Notes: generated by a model from the letters alone, not told the origin. 64,000 nucleotides of DNA from Flaveria trinervia (GCA_025506515.1 CM046452.1:46751168-46815167), one strand, 5' to 3'; positions 43,851-56,167 are shown, counted from the first letter of the stretch. Translations and numbers: made by a program.

Positions 43851-44336
43851 CTTTTAAATTTATCCTCGACTGCTCGCTGTAGTCGATCATGCGGGGTCAC
43901 CAACATAGCGATAACACTAAAAGGTGTGTGGGGTAGGGGGTATAATATGGTGTCTCTAGACACGGTAGGGATCATAAATGGAACATTTTCCTTTTCCAAC
44001 ATCCTAATCAATGTAATGTGATACTAGTGTCAATTGTCAGAATTAGTCATGTCCCGCTCAATTTTTGGCTCGCATGAGGTATACATCGAGTATAGGTATA
44101 TGAAGTCTAGAACCATAACTTGTAGATGACGATGGAATAATAAGAACCTTGGGTTCCTTTCCCGATGCGTTTCAAACAGGGGATGAAGATGATGAGGATG
44201 CCATATTGCAGTGTATGTAAGCGTATGCCAATGAGTATACAGTAAGAGGATAAGCAACGAGTAACTAACTGTGTGCGGTTATAGACTAGTGTGTATGCAA
44301 CCTAGTTCCCTATAACCAATGGCTTTAATACCAATC
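43851..44336 (-). other. E4 leader and degraded gag start
   Basis: Lies between the 5' LTR and recognisable gag. Holds the mutated PBS (about 44321-44333) and a short serine-rich start (MASSSSSS-like near 44200). No continuous frame. Confidence 0.5.
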
Positions 44337-46862
44337 TATCACACCCTCAAAATTCACGTGCGGAGTCTTACCGCGAGGCGTGTGAACAAACCAGGATCAC
44401 AGTCACTAGTTACTCAGAACGACATTATATGCCATATTCAAAACAAAACCAACCAAGGTTCAAACCTTTATAACTATGCGGAAGCTTTTTGTAAATAAGA
44501 CCAACCCAAAGTAATAAAATGCATAACATGGAAAAACACGTGCCAACCCAAATGATTAAACACTCATAAATAAAAACAAACAAAGATGCCTTTAAAATAA
44601 AGTCTTAGAATGCATGCTAGACCCATGTAGTGCTCCTATTGGCAAGCAGAGCTAACAACCTGAGAATATCATACTAAAATGTCAACACAATGGTTGGTGA
44701 GTTCAAGAGTTTGCATTTATGATAAATATTAACAATTGTATAGCATAAAAGTATATTGAAATAAATAGCTAGTCTATATTCACAAGTAACAACCATAGTG
44801 ATTTCGCGATCGAAGCTGACTGTGTTTCGTTTGTTGCCTCCTGTCACGACTTACCAGGTTGTGACGATGTTTGTGTTTAGGACAAAATTGCACCCGTTTG
44901 ACCTTGATTCGCACAGGTGGGGCTCGTTATACCCAGTAGTACTACCAAGATTTCTTGCTAGTTACCATTATTAACGATCCGAAAGTGTGAGGACTTTCCA
45001 CGTATTAAGCACTATGTTAAAACATACACAACTTATAATAATAAAATAGCGTTTGAGTACAAGTATGCTACCTCCCCAGAAGAGAGTTTATAAAATAATA
45101 GAGGGCATGAACTTACCTGGTGTATAATGAAAATGAATAAAGAAACTCGTGATAGGTGCAAAGATAACCTTTCAAAGGTTACATAGAACACACAGGTACA
45201 TAAGTACGTGTACACAAAAAGACTTAATAATTCTAGGTTAACCTAGGTAACCCATTTGACCCATTAGTGACATATTTATTGAAATATTGTTTAATCATAT
45301 AAGATAACTTAACATACAAGAGTATCATGGAATTTATCCATGCGTATCACATTATCAACCTAGGTTCTACCTAAGTCATCATGTCACATTAGATCATCAT
45401 ACACTTATGCAAATCTCAAACAATCACCATGCTTAATATATATATAAATACATCACAACAAATAATTGATACGTGAAGACTAATCATGCACCGCATGCTA
45501 TGTGAAGCCACTCACAACTTCACATCCTAAACCTTGCCAATCCTACTAAGTAGGGGCCTCAAATTCGCACACGTGTATGACAATCATAATCAAATTCATT
45601 CATTTAGTTCATTCCAACCATCATACATAGTGACCATCAATTTCAATCCCAAACATGATCTCCTAATCACTGATCATAATTCATCATCATGTATGATCAT
45701 CAAAACCTATACCTCTTACATGATCAACCAAGCATCCATACATCTCAATTACACATTCTATCACAACATACATCATCAACAATCATTCTAACATGATCTT
45801 AACATCACAAGCATGCCCAAATCATCAAATCCAAAGTTCTAGAAAAATAAAGTTTCCCTTTTGGGAAAGAAACACCCAAAAGTGATCTAGCATCCAATTT
45901 AATCATAATTTCAACAATTATATACCTAATCAAGTTCATAGCATTTCTAACATGTTAATCACCTCCGAAACATCCAAATTCCCAAACATCATACACAAAA
46001 GTTTATACTTTTAGTTATTCATGATCAACGTCTCAATTTCATGGATTTTCTTGCATAATTCAATTAAACTAATATCTAAGAACAAAAGTTTCCTCTTATG
46101 ACAATGTATGAACTAGATGATCAAACCCCAGATTTCTTGCACAATCAATATCATTCAACATTAATATAAACTAACTAACATCATATTAACATCTAACAAT
46201 CATCAATTTCATGTTTCCATCAACAATTTCGAAATTAGGGTTCATTTATATCAAAAACTATGAAAAATCAATCAACTAACCTTTAGATGTGCTTAGATGA
46301 TGATTATCACTTGCAATCCACTTGTAATACTTGAAATCAATCAAAACAAATTGTTCTTTTTTGTTTCTTGATCAAATCGAATGGTGAAGGTGTGTGGGTG
46401 GGGTTTTGGCCGCAATAGGGGTTTGGGAGGCTAGGGTAGGGTTAATTTTGGTAATATTGATTATAAAGGTATTTACAAAATAACCCTTTAATTTATTTTA
46501 TAAAAACTATCTTTCTAATACTTTTTAAATAATCTAGACTACAATTTCTAAGTATTATTAATCAAAAATAATAATCCTAAATATTTACAACAAGTCACAT
46601 AACAAATAAAAAAATATATATATATAGCATGTTGTCACGCTATCGCGTAAAATTCACAAAATAAATATTTAAAATTCTGTAAATTCATGAACCACATAAT
46701 CACAACTAAAAATCAACATTATTAATTAGATTATTATTGTTTATCATAGATTATTATTAAGTAACCAGCGTTCAACAACAACTAGTGTGGGCTCACGACA
46801 CGTGTATGCAAGACTTAACGGAACTAACGGAGTTTGGTAACGGAAATTTACCGGATGTCACA
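44337..46862 (-). repeat. E4 5' LTR
   Basis: 2526 bp. Aligns to 36607-39285 along its whole length except for the indels noted there. Plus-strand start is TATCACACC instead of TGTCACACC. Confidence 0.92.
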
Positions 46863-46867
46863 TAAGG

Positions 46868-47883
46868 GATAATTGATGTGATTTTGATAGAATTTTCATG
46901 TATAATATAGAGCACATCAAATATTTCCACATTTAAACTTTGCTTGTCCTTAAGCAAAATCACTTAAAATGACATTTCTACCAAAAACCAAATAAATTAA
47001 ATAATAAATATGTTTTCCGGTAAATACGCAAGTAAATATTATTTCATCCAAATGTAAACATTTTAAACATATGGAAAATGATATCCTAGTAAAACAATAG
47101 ACTAGTTAGTATTATTATCATGATAAAATCCACACTTCTCACAAGATGCACTCATACTCGGCCAAATATATGGATTCATAATCAGGATTAAGTATGACTA
47201 ATATGCTCAATTGCCTAGCATGAATACGTGTGAAATAATATAATTGTTAAGGGATCAAATCTCCACCTACTTAGATATTTACTTGCATAAATCGTTAGGT
47301 CTTTGATGGGTTGTAACTTGGCTCGGGCTCGAGTAAGGACTATTTGGAAAAAGGGGCTAAATGCTAAAGAAGACGGTCTTTGCTTATTTTTCAAAACCTA
47401 AACTACAAAGAAAGCAGTAAAAGGCTCCCTATACACTACTTTAAGCTAGAAGGAATTTGCTAACTTGAGGACTTATTTAAGGTCAGATTGTCAAGACCGT
47501 ATTTTGCTTTCAAAAACATTACTTTATCTTTCACCCATAGATACACAAAACTCTCCTTTCCTAAGGATCGTTCGGCTTGAAGCCTAATAGCACCCAATTA
47601 GATAAGTTCTGTGTATTCATATTGGGACTTAGTTTGGTTCTTTTTGCATTTTTAGTTGTGGGATCAGTCCTTTCAGAATGCGGTTTCTTCACATAATTCT
47701 AGTTTGAACTTCCGTGACTTGATTCTTTCATCTTTCAGACGTTTTTAAGCAGGAAAGGATGTGATGAAAGATTGGAACAAATGTGGTATTTATATACAAG
47801 TCGTTAAAGGTGAACACGGGGGCGTGCTTGGCCAGGTACGACCTTGTGCTTGGTAGAACAATCATTGCTTTTCTATCAATCTC
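46868..47883. repeat. X: LTR-like non-coding sequence, right part
   Basis: Continues X after E4. AT-rich, no ORF; contains TTTGCTTGTCCTTAAGCAAA-type sequence near 46938 (a short inverted repeat) and palindromic GGGGGCGTGCTT/GGTACGACCTTGTGC words at 47818-47850. Probably a relic LTR of an old Gypsy element. Confidence 0.5.
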
Positions 47884-48180
47884 TAGTAACTTGTGGACTT
47901 CATTAGAATAGTTTTCAACAGCCTTCTCTATCATAGCACCATTTCCAGCCGGTGTTGCAACCTTTGGCTTGTAAGGGCCATTGGTGATAGATTTCCACAT
48001 CATGCTGTCTTGATACTTGATGAAACCTTCAATACGTCTGCTCCAAGATTTGCAGTTCTCAGGGTTATGATGATGGGTGCTTTAGACATCGTCCCCATTT
48101 CACCTTCAGATGATTTTTGATTGAGGGCCATTTTGAGTGTGGTGAAAGTATGAGTGAAGAAAAAGGTTAATTTGTTGATT
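47884..48180 (-). pseudogene. Copia gag N-terminal fragment
   Basis: On the minus strand: MALNQKSSEGEMGTMSKAP (ATG about 48132), one frameshift, then MMWKSITNGPYKPKVATPAG and GAMIEKAVENYSNE. Clearly homologous to the first 90 residues of E1 gag (11603-11400). After the last residue the sequence is X, so this is a truncated remnant with its leader (48133-48180). Confidence 0.85.
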
Positions 48181-48195
48181 GAGGGCCATTTTGAT

Positions 48196-48822
48196 TAGGG
48201 TTTATCTATATCAAAAACTATGAACAACCAATCAAAACTAACCTTTAGATGTGCTTAGATGATGATTATCACTTGCAATCCACTTGTAATACTTGAAATC
48301 AATTAAAACAAATTGTTTTTTGTTGTTTCTTGATCAAATCGAATGGTGAAGGTGTGTGGGTGGGGTTTCGGCTGCAATAGGGGTTTGGGAGGCTAGGGTT
48401 GGGTTAATTTTGGTAATATTTGATTGTAAAGGTATTTAAAAATAACCCATTTAATTTATTTTATAAAAACTATTTTTCTAATACTTTTTAAATAATCTAT
48501 ACTACAATTTATAAGTATTATTAACCAACAATAATAATGCTAAATATTTACAATAAGTCACATAACACATAATATATATATATAACACGTTGTCATGTTA
48601 TCGCGTAAAATTCACAAAATAAATATTTAAAATTCTATAAATTCATGAACCACATAATCACAAGTAATAATCAACATTATGAATTAGATTATTATTGTTT
48701 ATCATAGATTATTATTAAGTCACCAACATTCAACGACACCTAGTGTGTGCTCACAACATGTGTATGCAAGACTTAACAGAACTAACGGAGTTTGGTAACA
48801 GAAAATTACCGGATGTCACATA
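48196..48822 (-). repeat. Partial E4-type LTR (copy B of the duplication)
   Basis: Matches the last 630 bp of the E4 5' LTR (46236-46862) with scattered substitutions and short indels, and is followed by X sequence starting TAAG, as in copy A. Confidence 0.88.
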
Positions 48823-49179
48823 AGAAATACTTGATGTGATTTTGATAAGATTTTTATGTATAATTTAGAGCACATTAAATATTCACACACTTGAACTTTG
48901 CTTGTCCTTAAGCAAAATCACTTAAAATGACAATTCCACCAAAAACCAAATAATTAAATAATAAATATGTTTTCCGGGAAATACGCAAGTAAATATTATT
49001 TCATCCAAATGTAACATTTTAAGCATATGTAAAATGATATCCTAGTTAAACAATAGATTAGTTAGTATTATTATCATGATGAAAATCCACACTTCTCACA
49101 AGATGCCCTCATACTCGGCTAAATATATGGAGTCATAATCAGGATTAAGTATGACTAATATGCTCAATTGCCTAGCATG
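48823..49179. repeat. X, copy B, up to the E5 insertion
   Basis: Homologous to 46863-47217. Interrupted after CCTAGCATG, where copy A continues AATACGTGTG. Confidence 0.85.
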
Positions 49180-49814
49180 TGTAACACCCGATTATTTTAA
49201 AAAGACAAGAAATGAAGAATAAAAGAAAGAAAAGCAATAAAGTCTAAGTGGAAGGACTAAAAGTGTCCAAAAGGACAAATCTTTGAAAAAGTTGGTGTAA
49301 AGGTGGGCATGGCCGCCCACCCTCCCTTCACATCACACTTTCTTTTGGTTTTAGAGAGGGAGAGCAGAACTTAGAGTTTTGAAGAAAAGAAGAAGAAGAG
49401 AAGTTGAATTCAAGATAAGAATTTGTGGTTTTTAAGTGTTTATGATGGGTTTTATCCCGGTTATATGCTTATGTGCTTATGTGTTTGTGTATGTGCTCGG
49501 GTGTGTGTGTTGGTGATGTTTTTAGGTGTTTGAACTCATTTGTAAGCGGGTTAGAAAGGAAGAAACACCCAAGTTGCATCAGGTGAGTTCTAGACCCCGG
49601 TTTTTACTTGTTTTAAACTCTCTTTGGGGCTGAAAATGTATTAAAATGAATTTTACAAAATTTATGTATGTTTACCCGTATGTATTATGCATGTTGGATG
49701 TTAATTCTTGAATGCTTATAGGTTATTCATGTTTAGAATAGCCATGTTAAGCTTAGAATAGATGGGTTTGATGATTGGGTTTGAAAGCATACTACAAACC
49801 TGTTACACAGAAGG

Positions 49815-50190
49815 TCCATGCGCCTAGTTAAGGCTCATGCGCCTGAAAATGTCTTAGAAAGATTTAAGTGTAATCCATGTGCCGGAACAGTAGCCCATGC
49901 GCCTAAGGTTGCCTTAGAAATTTTTAAGTATAGCTCGTGCGCCTGAACAGTGGTCCATGCGCCTAGAAATATTAGTCGGACGACTAAGTGTAGGGCCATG
50001 CGCCCAAATAGTGCCCATGCGCCCAAATAGTGCCCATGCGCCTAAATGTTCATACGCCCAAATAGTGCCCATGCGCCTGAATAGTTCATGCGCCTAGGTG
50101 ATAAAATGATTAAGTGTTGGCTGATACGCCTACATAGTGATGAAACATCCAAACAGGGCTCATGCGCCCAAATAGTGTCAAAGCGCCTAA
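49815..50190 (+). repeat. E5 LTR array of CATGCGCC words
   Basis: About 15 copies of CCATGCGCCTGAA/CCATGCGCCCAAATAGTG-type words spaced 15-35 bp, with one TTAGTCGGACGACTAA palindrome (49972-49987) among them. Present again in the 3' LTR (56565-56920). Confidence 0.9.
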
Positions 50191-50605
50191 GCACTTAGAA
50201 ATTTTTATAGAATTTTCTGGGAGTCTATGCTTTTAGGGTTTTGTTCGAGGGTTGACTAGGGCTTATTTATAATGATGTTTCATGCATGGTTATGATTGTT
50301 CCTTAATATTATTATTGCTATTATTATTATTACTTATAGTATGTGACTTTACGTGGTATGTTTATTATCGTAACGTAAAGTATATCATGATAATAAAGAG
50401 AAAAAGCAATAAAGAAAAGAAGAGGAACATTAATAAAAATGTTAACAAGTCTTGCAAGCTTATAGGAGGTACACGACCATGTTGTCGTTAGCTCAACTAT
50501 GCTGCGGATTAGCTACCCTATTATGCACACAGGGCCAATCAATTAAGATTGACAGGACCTTTGCAGCGTGTCCTGGGTGATTGGGTCGGCCTTGTATACA
50601 GTACA

Positions 50606-50675
50606 CAGAACCCTTTCGAGGGATATAGTTGACCCTTTCGAGGGATATAGTTGACGCTTTTGAGGGATATAGATG
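50606..50675 (+). repeat. Three 22-bp tandem units in E5 LTR
   Basis: CCCTTTCGAGGGATATAGTT units repeated three times; CCCT...AGGG is itself an inverted repeat. Also at 57330-57400 in the 3' LTR. Confidence 0.9.
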
Positions 50676-51231
50676 GCCCATCATCCGTTTTCCATCACGC
50701 ATACAATTAAGGTATTGCTCATTGGTCCATACAGAAAGTGAAAGATAAAGATAAAAGTTTACAGAACAGACAAGGCATACAGTAAAGAGAACGAACAGTA
50801 TCTGTTCATATAGTTAATGCGTGCTCGCATATACAGTACAGAGTTGTATTTTACAGAAAAGAGTATTTTGACATACAACATACAGAAAGTATTTTATCAC
50901 TTTAAAACTAGAACTCACTCAGCAACGCTGACTTTTATACATTTTCAGTTGGCAGATGATTATTGTTGAGGATGGCACGAGGGTGAAGCTACTCGACAGG
51001 GAAAGACTGACATCCATTCGTATTTTATGTTGCTGTTGTTTTGTAATGCAGTAAAACAATTCTTTTGTAAACAGTTAAATGATGATGTATTCTTAACAAT
51101 AGTGTTTAAATGAAATGAATGGTTTTTGATAAGTTATTTCCACTGCTTAAGTTTGTATAATTGTAATGTTTAATGTTTTAGCTGCTGTGATTGACCAACT
51201 ATGAGGTCTCTGGGAACGGGGCCTTACAAGT

Positions 51232-51244
51232 TGGTATCAGAGCC
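51232..51244 (+). other. E5 primer binding site (initiator tRNA-Met)
   Basis: TGGTATCAGAGCC, 3 nt after the LTR end. Confidence 0.95.
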
Positions 51245-51582
51245 AAAGTTTAGGAGAATTGGGTTAAATAATCTTTTAAAACCTAAACTTGAATTGAAAA
51301 TGGGAGAAATGGAGGGATGTCTGCCCGAGTAGCTACGTGCCATCAGGTATGTCTTTTCTTAATGTTAACCGGTATTATGTGCGCATGCTATTTGATTATG
51401 TGCTCTTAGTCGATTTAGATACTGATTAAGTCAGGATAGGAGATGCTTGGGGTATGAAAAGTAAAGTAAGTGGCTAATCACAACTGGCCATTGTAATTAG
51501 GGACATACTATACTTGACATAAACTGAGTGTTACCTTGAATGACCGCGTTAGTGTTTGAGTCTTATAGTGTGCTTTTAGAGG

Positions 51583-52771
51583 ATGGCTGGTGGTAGATCT
51601 TCAAAAGCCTCTCGTGGTGGAGGTCATGGTGTGCTCCGCGACCCAACAGAGGGAGACCCAGAGTCGAGAAAGTGGTTCATGAAGAACCAGAGACCCCTCA
51701 TCTGGAGGGTGGCGACGAGAGCGCCAATCTGAGAGCCTCAATAAAGGAGGCTGTGGTGGAAGAGGTTCACCAGGTCATGCAGACGATTCTACCGTCTGTG
51801 GTAACCAAATTGATCAAGGCAGTAAGGGAAGGGGAAAGAAAGGAAAGAAACAGGTCCTTGGGAGGATGGGAACAACCAGAGCCAGAAACGGTTCTCTCTG
51901 ATGATGAGGAGGAGGAAGAATAAGAGCCTGTGCTGGAGGCGACTGGAGGCTGCAACTATGGGGCGTTTATGAGATGCAAGCCCCCTACTTTCGATGGGAA
52001 TGACACTGATGTAGCTGCTTACCGACGGGTGAGGAAATGGAGGCTGTCCTCAATATCAGTGAGTGTCGTGAAGATCAGAAGGTAAAATTCGCTACCCACT
52101 CTTTTGTGGACTCGGCTTTGTGCTGGTGGGACAACATTGTCCAAGCCGAGGGTAGTAGGGCCATTGGGAGAATGAAATGGCCTGAACTGAAGAAGTTAGT
52201 GATTGAATAATTCTGTCCTCACAGAGAGATGGACAAGGTAGAAAGAGATTTCCTGTAGCTGGAGGCAGGAACGATGACACACCAGCAGTACACCACTAAA
52301 TTTAATGAAATGGTGTGGCTGGTGCCCGATCAAGTGACACCACTGTCACGAAAGATTAAAAGATACATCTAGGGGCTGCCGATGGATATCCGTAGGCATA
52401 TGATCGCCTCCCGGCCAAGCACTTTTAGGTCGGCGGTTGATTTGGCTGGTAGATTATATGATGAGCGCGAGGTAGTGGTGGCTGAGGTGAAGAAGACGAG
52501 TGGGGATGGAAGGAACAAGAATGGGAAGAGATTTGGACGTGGTGGTTTTACTTCAAACAACAAGAAGGTGAAGGTGAATGACCGTGGAGTGTCGTCAAGA
52601 TCAGGGCTTAGGAGGTGTGACAAATGTGGAAGGGAGCATACTGGTGAGTGCAGGATGGGGTTGAACGTATGCTTCAGGTGTGGCCAGCCTGGTCACATCA
52701 CTAAAGACTGTAATAAGCCAAGGGCAGAGAGCTCTGGAGCAGAGAAGAAGAAGCCGGAGGAAGGAGCGTAG
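51583..52771 (+). pseudogene. E5 gag
   Basis: Start MAGGRSSKASRGGGHG at 51583, then an acidic segment (VVEEVHQVMQTILPSVVTKL), NYGAFMRCKPPTFDGNDTD (the Gypsy gag entry motif), the capsid part with several stops (52207, 52257, 52371), LPMDIRRHMIASRPSTFRSA, and zinc knuckle CFRCGQPGHITKDC (52670-52711). Of the stops, 52257, 52371 and 52769 are TAG where CAG would fit. Confidence 0.88.
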
Positions 52772-54290
52772 AGGGCAAGTGCTAGAGCTTACACTATGAC
52801 CCGAGAGGAAGCCAGAGCTGATCCCGATATTGTGTCAGGTATGTTTCTAGTAAACCAAACTTGTGCCTCTGTATTGTTTGATTCTGGTGCTAGCAGAAGT
52901 TTTATTTCCACTAGTTTCTGTGCGAAGTTGCCTGTTAGTAGTAGAAAGGCCAGTGCACCATTCGATGTAGAAATTGCTATTTGTAAGTCCACTAGAATTA
53001 GTGATGTGATAGAGGACTATGCCATAGAACTAGAAGGTCATAGGTTTGCTGCTAGGTTACACGTGATACCCCTAGGTGGATTTGATGTAGTACTAGGGAT
53101 GGACTGGTTAGCAACCTATGAAGCAAACATCGTGTGTCGCAAGAAGATGATTCGATTAGTTGCGCCCGATAAGAGTTTGGTTACAATTTATGGAGATCGC
53201 GTTACTACGATCCCGAAGATGATTTTGATGGCGGTGGCGAGGAAGTGCATAAAACGTGGATGTAGTGCTTACTTGGCCTACATAAAAGATGTGGATGCGT
53301 CGGTACCGCAACTATCCGAAGTACCAGTGGTGTGCGACTTTCCGGACGTATTCCCGGAAGACTTACCTGGTGTGCCACCGGATCGCGAGATTGAGTTCCG
53401 AATTGATTTGGTACCTGGTGCTCAACCCGTTGCCAAAGCACCGTATTGGTTAGCTCCGACAGAATTGAAAGAGCTGATGGAGCAGTTGCAAGAGCTGCTT
53501 GATAAGGGGTTCATTAGACCGAGTATCTCTCCCTGGGATGCTCCAGTCCTGTTTGTGAAGAAGAAGGACGGTAGTATGAGGATGTGCTTTGACTACCGTG
53601 AGCTGAACAAGTAGATGGTGAAGAACCGATACCCCTTACCAAGGATTGATGATTTGTTTGATCAGCTCCAAGGTGCCAGTTGGTTTTTAAGGATAGATCT
53701 TCGATCTGGTTACCATCAGCTGAAGGTGAAGGAGCAGGATATTCCTATAACAGCTTTTCGCACGTGTTACAGTCACTATGAATTTCTTGTTATGTCACTT
53801 GGATTGACCAATGCGCCAGCTGCTTTTATGGACCTGATGAACAGAGTGTGTCGGCCGATGTTGGATAGATCAGTGATTGTGTTCATTGATGATATCCTGA
53901 TCAACTCGAAGAGCAAAGAAGAGCATACTGGACACATTCGGGAGGTGTTAGAGACCTTAAGAAGGGAGAAGTTGCATGCCAAATTCTCCAAGTGCGCGTT
54001 CTGGTTACGCGAAGTTCAATTCTTAGGTCACGTGGTAAATCCCAAAGGGATTATGGTAGACCGTGCTAAGGTGGAGGCTGTAATGCAATTGAAATCTCCA
54101 ACGATGCCATCCGAGATTTGTAGTTTCTTGGGGTTAGCGGGATATTACCGAAGGTTCATTCAGGACTTCTCCAAGATAGCCTCCCCGTTGACTAAGCTGA
54201 CCCGTAAGGATGTAAAGTTCGTGTGGGGTGAAGAGCAAGAAAGGGCTTTTGAGGAGTTGAAGACCCGATGACCCAAGCCTCTATCTTGTC
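52772..54290 (+). pseudogene. E5 protease and reverse transcriptase
   Basis: Protease: SVLFDSGASRSFISTSF (catalytic DSG) and LGGFDVVLGMDWLATYE. RT: CDFPDVFPEDLPGVPPDREI, PYWLAPTELKELMEQL, PVLFVKKKDGSMRMCFDYRE, then a stop at 53612-53614, VKNRYPLPRIDDLFDQLQGA, DLRSGYHQLKV, LTNAPAAFMDLMN, the active site VFIDDILINS (Tyr changed to Asn) and FLGLAGYYRRFIQDFS. Two frames of 272 and 218 codons cover it, so E5 is less decayed than E4. Confidence 0.93.
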
Positions 54291-54720
54291 ATTACCCGAA
54301 GGAAGCAAGGGTTTGGTGGTATATTTAGATGCTTCTTACTCGGGGTTGGGGTGTGTACTAATGTAGAGAGGGAAGGTTATAGCCTATGCATCCTGACAGT
54401 TGAAAGTTCATGAGGTCAATTATCCCACTCATGACTTGGAGCTAGCAGTCGTGGTCTTTGCATTGAAGATTTGGAGGCACTATCTGTACGGGACGAAGTG
54501 CACCATTTTCACTGACCACAAGAGCTTGAAGTACTTCTTCGAGCAAAAGGATCTGAACATGAGGCAGAGACAATGGTTGGAGCTCATAAAGGATTATGAT
54601 TGTGAGATCCATTACCATCCGGGCAAGGCCAACGTGGTGGCTAATGCTCTTAGCCGAAAGGAGAGGCCCGAGCTGATTCGGGTGAAAGCATATCAATCGA
54701 TCATGACCTCAGATGTATGA
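54291..54720 (+). pseudogene. E5 RNase H
   Basis: Opening (VVYLDASYSGLG-like, 54320-54350) carries stops at 54364 (TAG for CAG) and 54393 (TGA for CGA). Then YPTHDLELAVVVFALKIWRH, CTIFTDHKSLKYFFEQKDLN, MRQRQWLELIKDYD and GKANVVANALSRKE. Confidence 0.9.
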
Positions 54721-55760
54721 AGCAAGTCAAGGAGTTTCAAGATGAGGCATTAAAAGAAGATCATCTAAACTCTGAAAGAATGAGAGGTCTGGTTGGGGAA
54801 TTAGGTGAAAACACACTTGGTGTTAAGACTCGATTTGGACGGGTGTGGATTCCTCGTTTCGGGGATCTACGTGTGAGGATTTTGGATGAAGCTCACAAGA
54901 CTCGATACTCCATTCATCCTGGTGCCACAAAGATGTATCAAGATATGAAGAAAGATTATTGGTGGCCGGGTATGAAGTGTGACATGGTGGGGTATGTGAG
55001 TAAGTGCCTTACTTGTTTGCAAGTGAAGGCCGAACATCAAAAGCCGTATGGGAAGATCCAACATTTGGATATACCGGAATGGAAGTGGGAGCAAATCACC
55101 ATGGATTTCATAACGAAGTTGCCACGTACTCCGGAAGGGTACGATGCCATATGGGTGATTGTGGACCGTCTGACGAAAAGTGCTCACTTCCTACCGATCC
55201 GCGATACATATTCATCCGAGAGGTTGGCTGACCTATTCATCAAGGAGATCGTAACTCATCATGGTGTGCCGGTGTCCATTGTGTTTGATCGTGACATCCA
55301 GTTTACATCTAAATTTTGGAAGAAATTCCACGACGCCATGGGGATGAGGTTACATATTAGCACGGCTAATAATCCCCAAACTGATGGTTAGTCAGAAAGG
55401 ACCATGCAGACACTGGAAGACATGCTTCGGGCATGTGTGATTGATTTTGGGGGAAGTTGGGATGACCACTTACAGTTAGCTGAATTCTCGTACAACAACA
55501 GCTATCATGCCAGCATTGGTATGCCACCATACGAGATGTTATACGGTAGGAGATGCAGAACACCCGTTTGTTGGGGTGATATTGGTCAAGTGGAATTGGG
55601 GAGCATCGAGGTAATTGAGGCTACGACTGAGAAGCTTGAGAAGATTAAAGCCTTCATTAAGGCAACTAAAAATAGGTAGAAGTCGTATGCCGATAAACGA
55701 CGCAGACCAATCGAGTTCCAGTGGGTGACCGGGTTATGTTGAAGGTCTCACCTTGGAAGG
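54721..55760 (+). pseudogene. E5 integrase
   Basis: HPGATKMYQDMKKDYWWPGM and CLTCLQVKAEHQKPYG (zinc-binding), MDFITKLPRTPEGYDAIWVI, VDRLTKSAHFLPI (Asp), SIVFDRDIQFTSKFWKKF (Asp; usual SDRD Ser is Phe), NNPQTDG then TAG for CAG at 55389, SERTMQTLEDMLRACVID (Glu), FSYNNSYHASIGMPPYEMLY, RCRTPVCWGD. A TAG for CAG also at 55677. Confidence 0.92.
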
Positions 55761-56142
55761 GTATTATCCGGTTCAGGAAGCGAGGCAAGTTGAGCCCATG
55801 ATATATAGGCCCTTTCCGAATCATCGCTCGAGTAGGAGAGGTGGCCTATAGGTCGGAGTTACCAGATGAGTTAAGTGGGATTCACCCGACATTCCATGTA
55901 TCTCATCTGAGAAAGTGTTTAGCTGATGAAGACATGATTGTTCCACAGGAGGATATCGAAGTAGACGAAAGGCTCAATTATGTGGAGCAACCAGTGGCAA
56001 TCATCGATGATAAAGAGAAGAGGCTGAGAAATAAAGTGGGTCCTCTTGTGCGTCTACAGTGGAAGCATATGAGGGATCCGAGTCTACATGGGAGACTAAG
56101 GAGGAGATAAGGCAGCATTATCCTTATTTGTTTGAGGAATAA
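55761..56142 (+). pseudogene. E5 integrase C-terminus and chromodomain end
   Basis: VAYRSELPDELSGIHPTFHV, SHLRKCLADEDMIVPQEDIE, VGPLVRLQW, then a one-base shift into STWETKEEIRQHYPYLFEE with a stop at 56140-56142. The W-E-x-E...YPYLF ending is that of chromovirus chromodomains. Confidence 0.85.
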
Positions 56143-56167
56143 CAGGTTTCGGGGACGAAACCTATAT

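Larger units (their letters stand above)
36607..46862 (-). mobile_element. E4: Gypsy chromovirus, Tekay/Del-like
   Basis: Minus-strand element of 10,256 bp flanked by TAAGG (36602-36606, 46863-46867). LTRs 36607-39285 (2679 bp) and 44337-46862 (2526 bp). PR-RT-RH-INT-chromodomain order and long LTRs fit a Tekay/Del chromovirus. The PBS just inside the right LTR is a mutated initiator-Met site (TGGTATTAAAGCC, near 44321-44333 on the minus strand). Degraded gag, stops and frameshifts throughout. Inserted in X. Confidence 0.92.
46232..48190. repeat. Tandem duplication, copy A (E4 LTR tail + X + gag fragment)
   Basis: 46232-48190 is repeated immediately to the right as 48191-49179 plus 57938-58568 (interrupted by E5 and cut by E3). 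Both copies contain the same E4-X boundary with TAAG and the same X-gag junction. The word TTGATTGAGGGCCATTTTGA occurs at 48116-48135 and again at the junction (48176-48195). Confidence 0.8.
49180..51228 (+). repeat. E5 5' LTR
   Basis: TGTAACACCC...CCTTACA. Contains the CATGCGCC array (49815-50190) and three 22-bp units (50606-50672). Preceded by GCATG, the presumptive target duplication. Confidence 0.93.

Noticed and set aside
49835..50026. Minus-strand ORFs across the E5 LTR array (also 56584-56802)
   Set aside because: The repetitive peptide is a by-product of the CATGCGCC array; no start context or homology.
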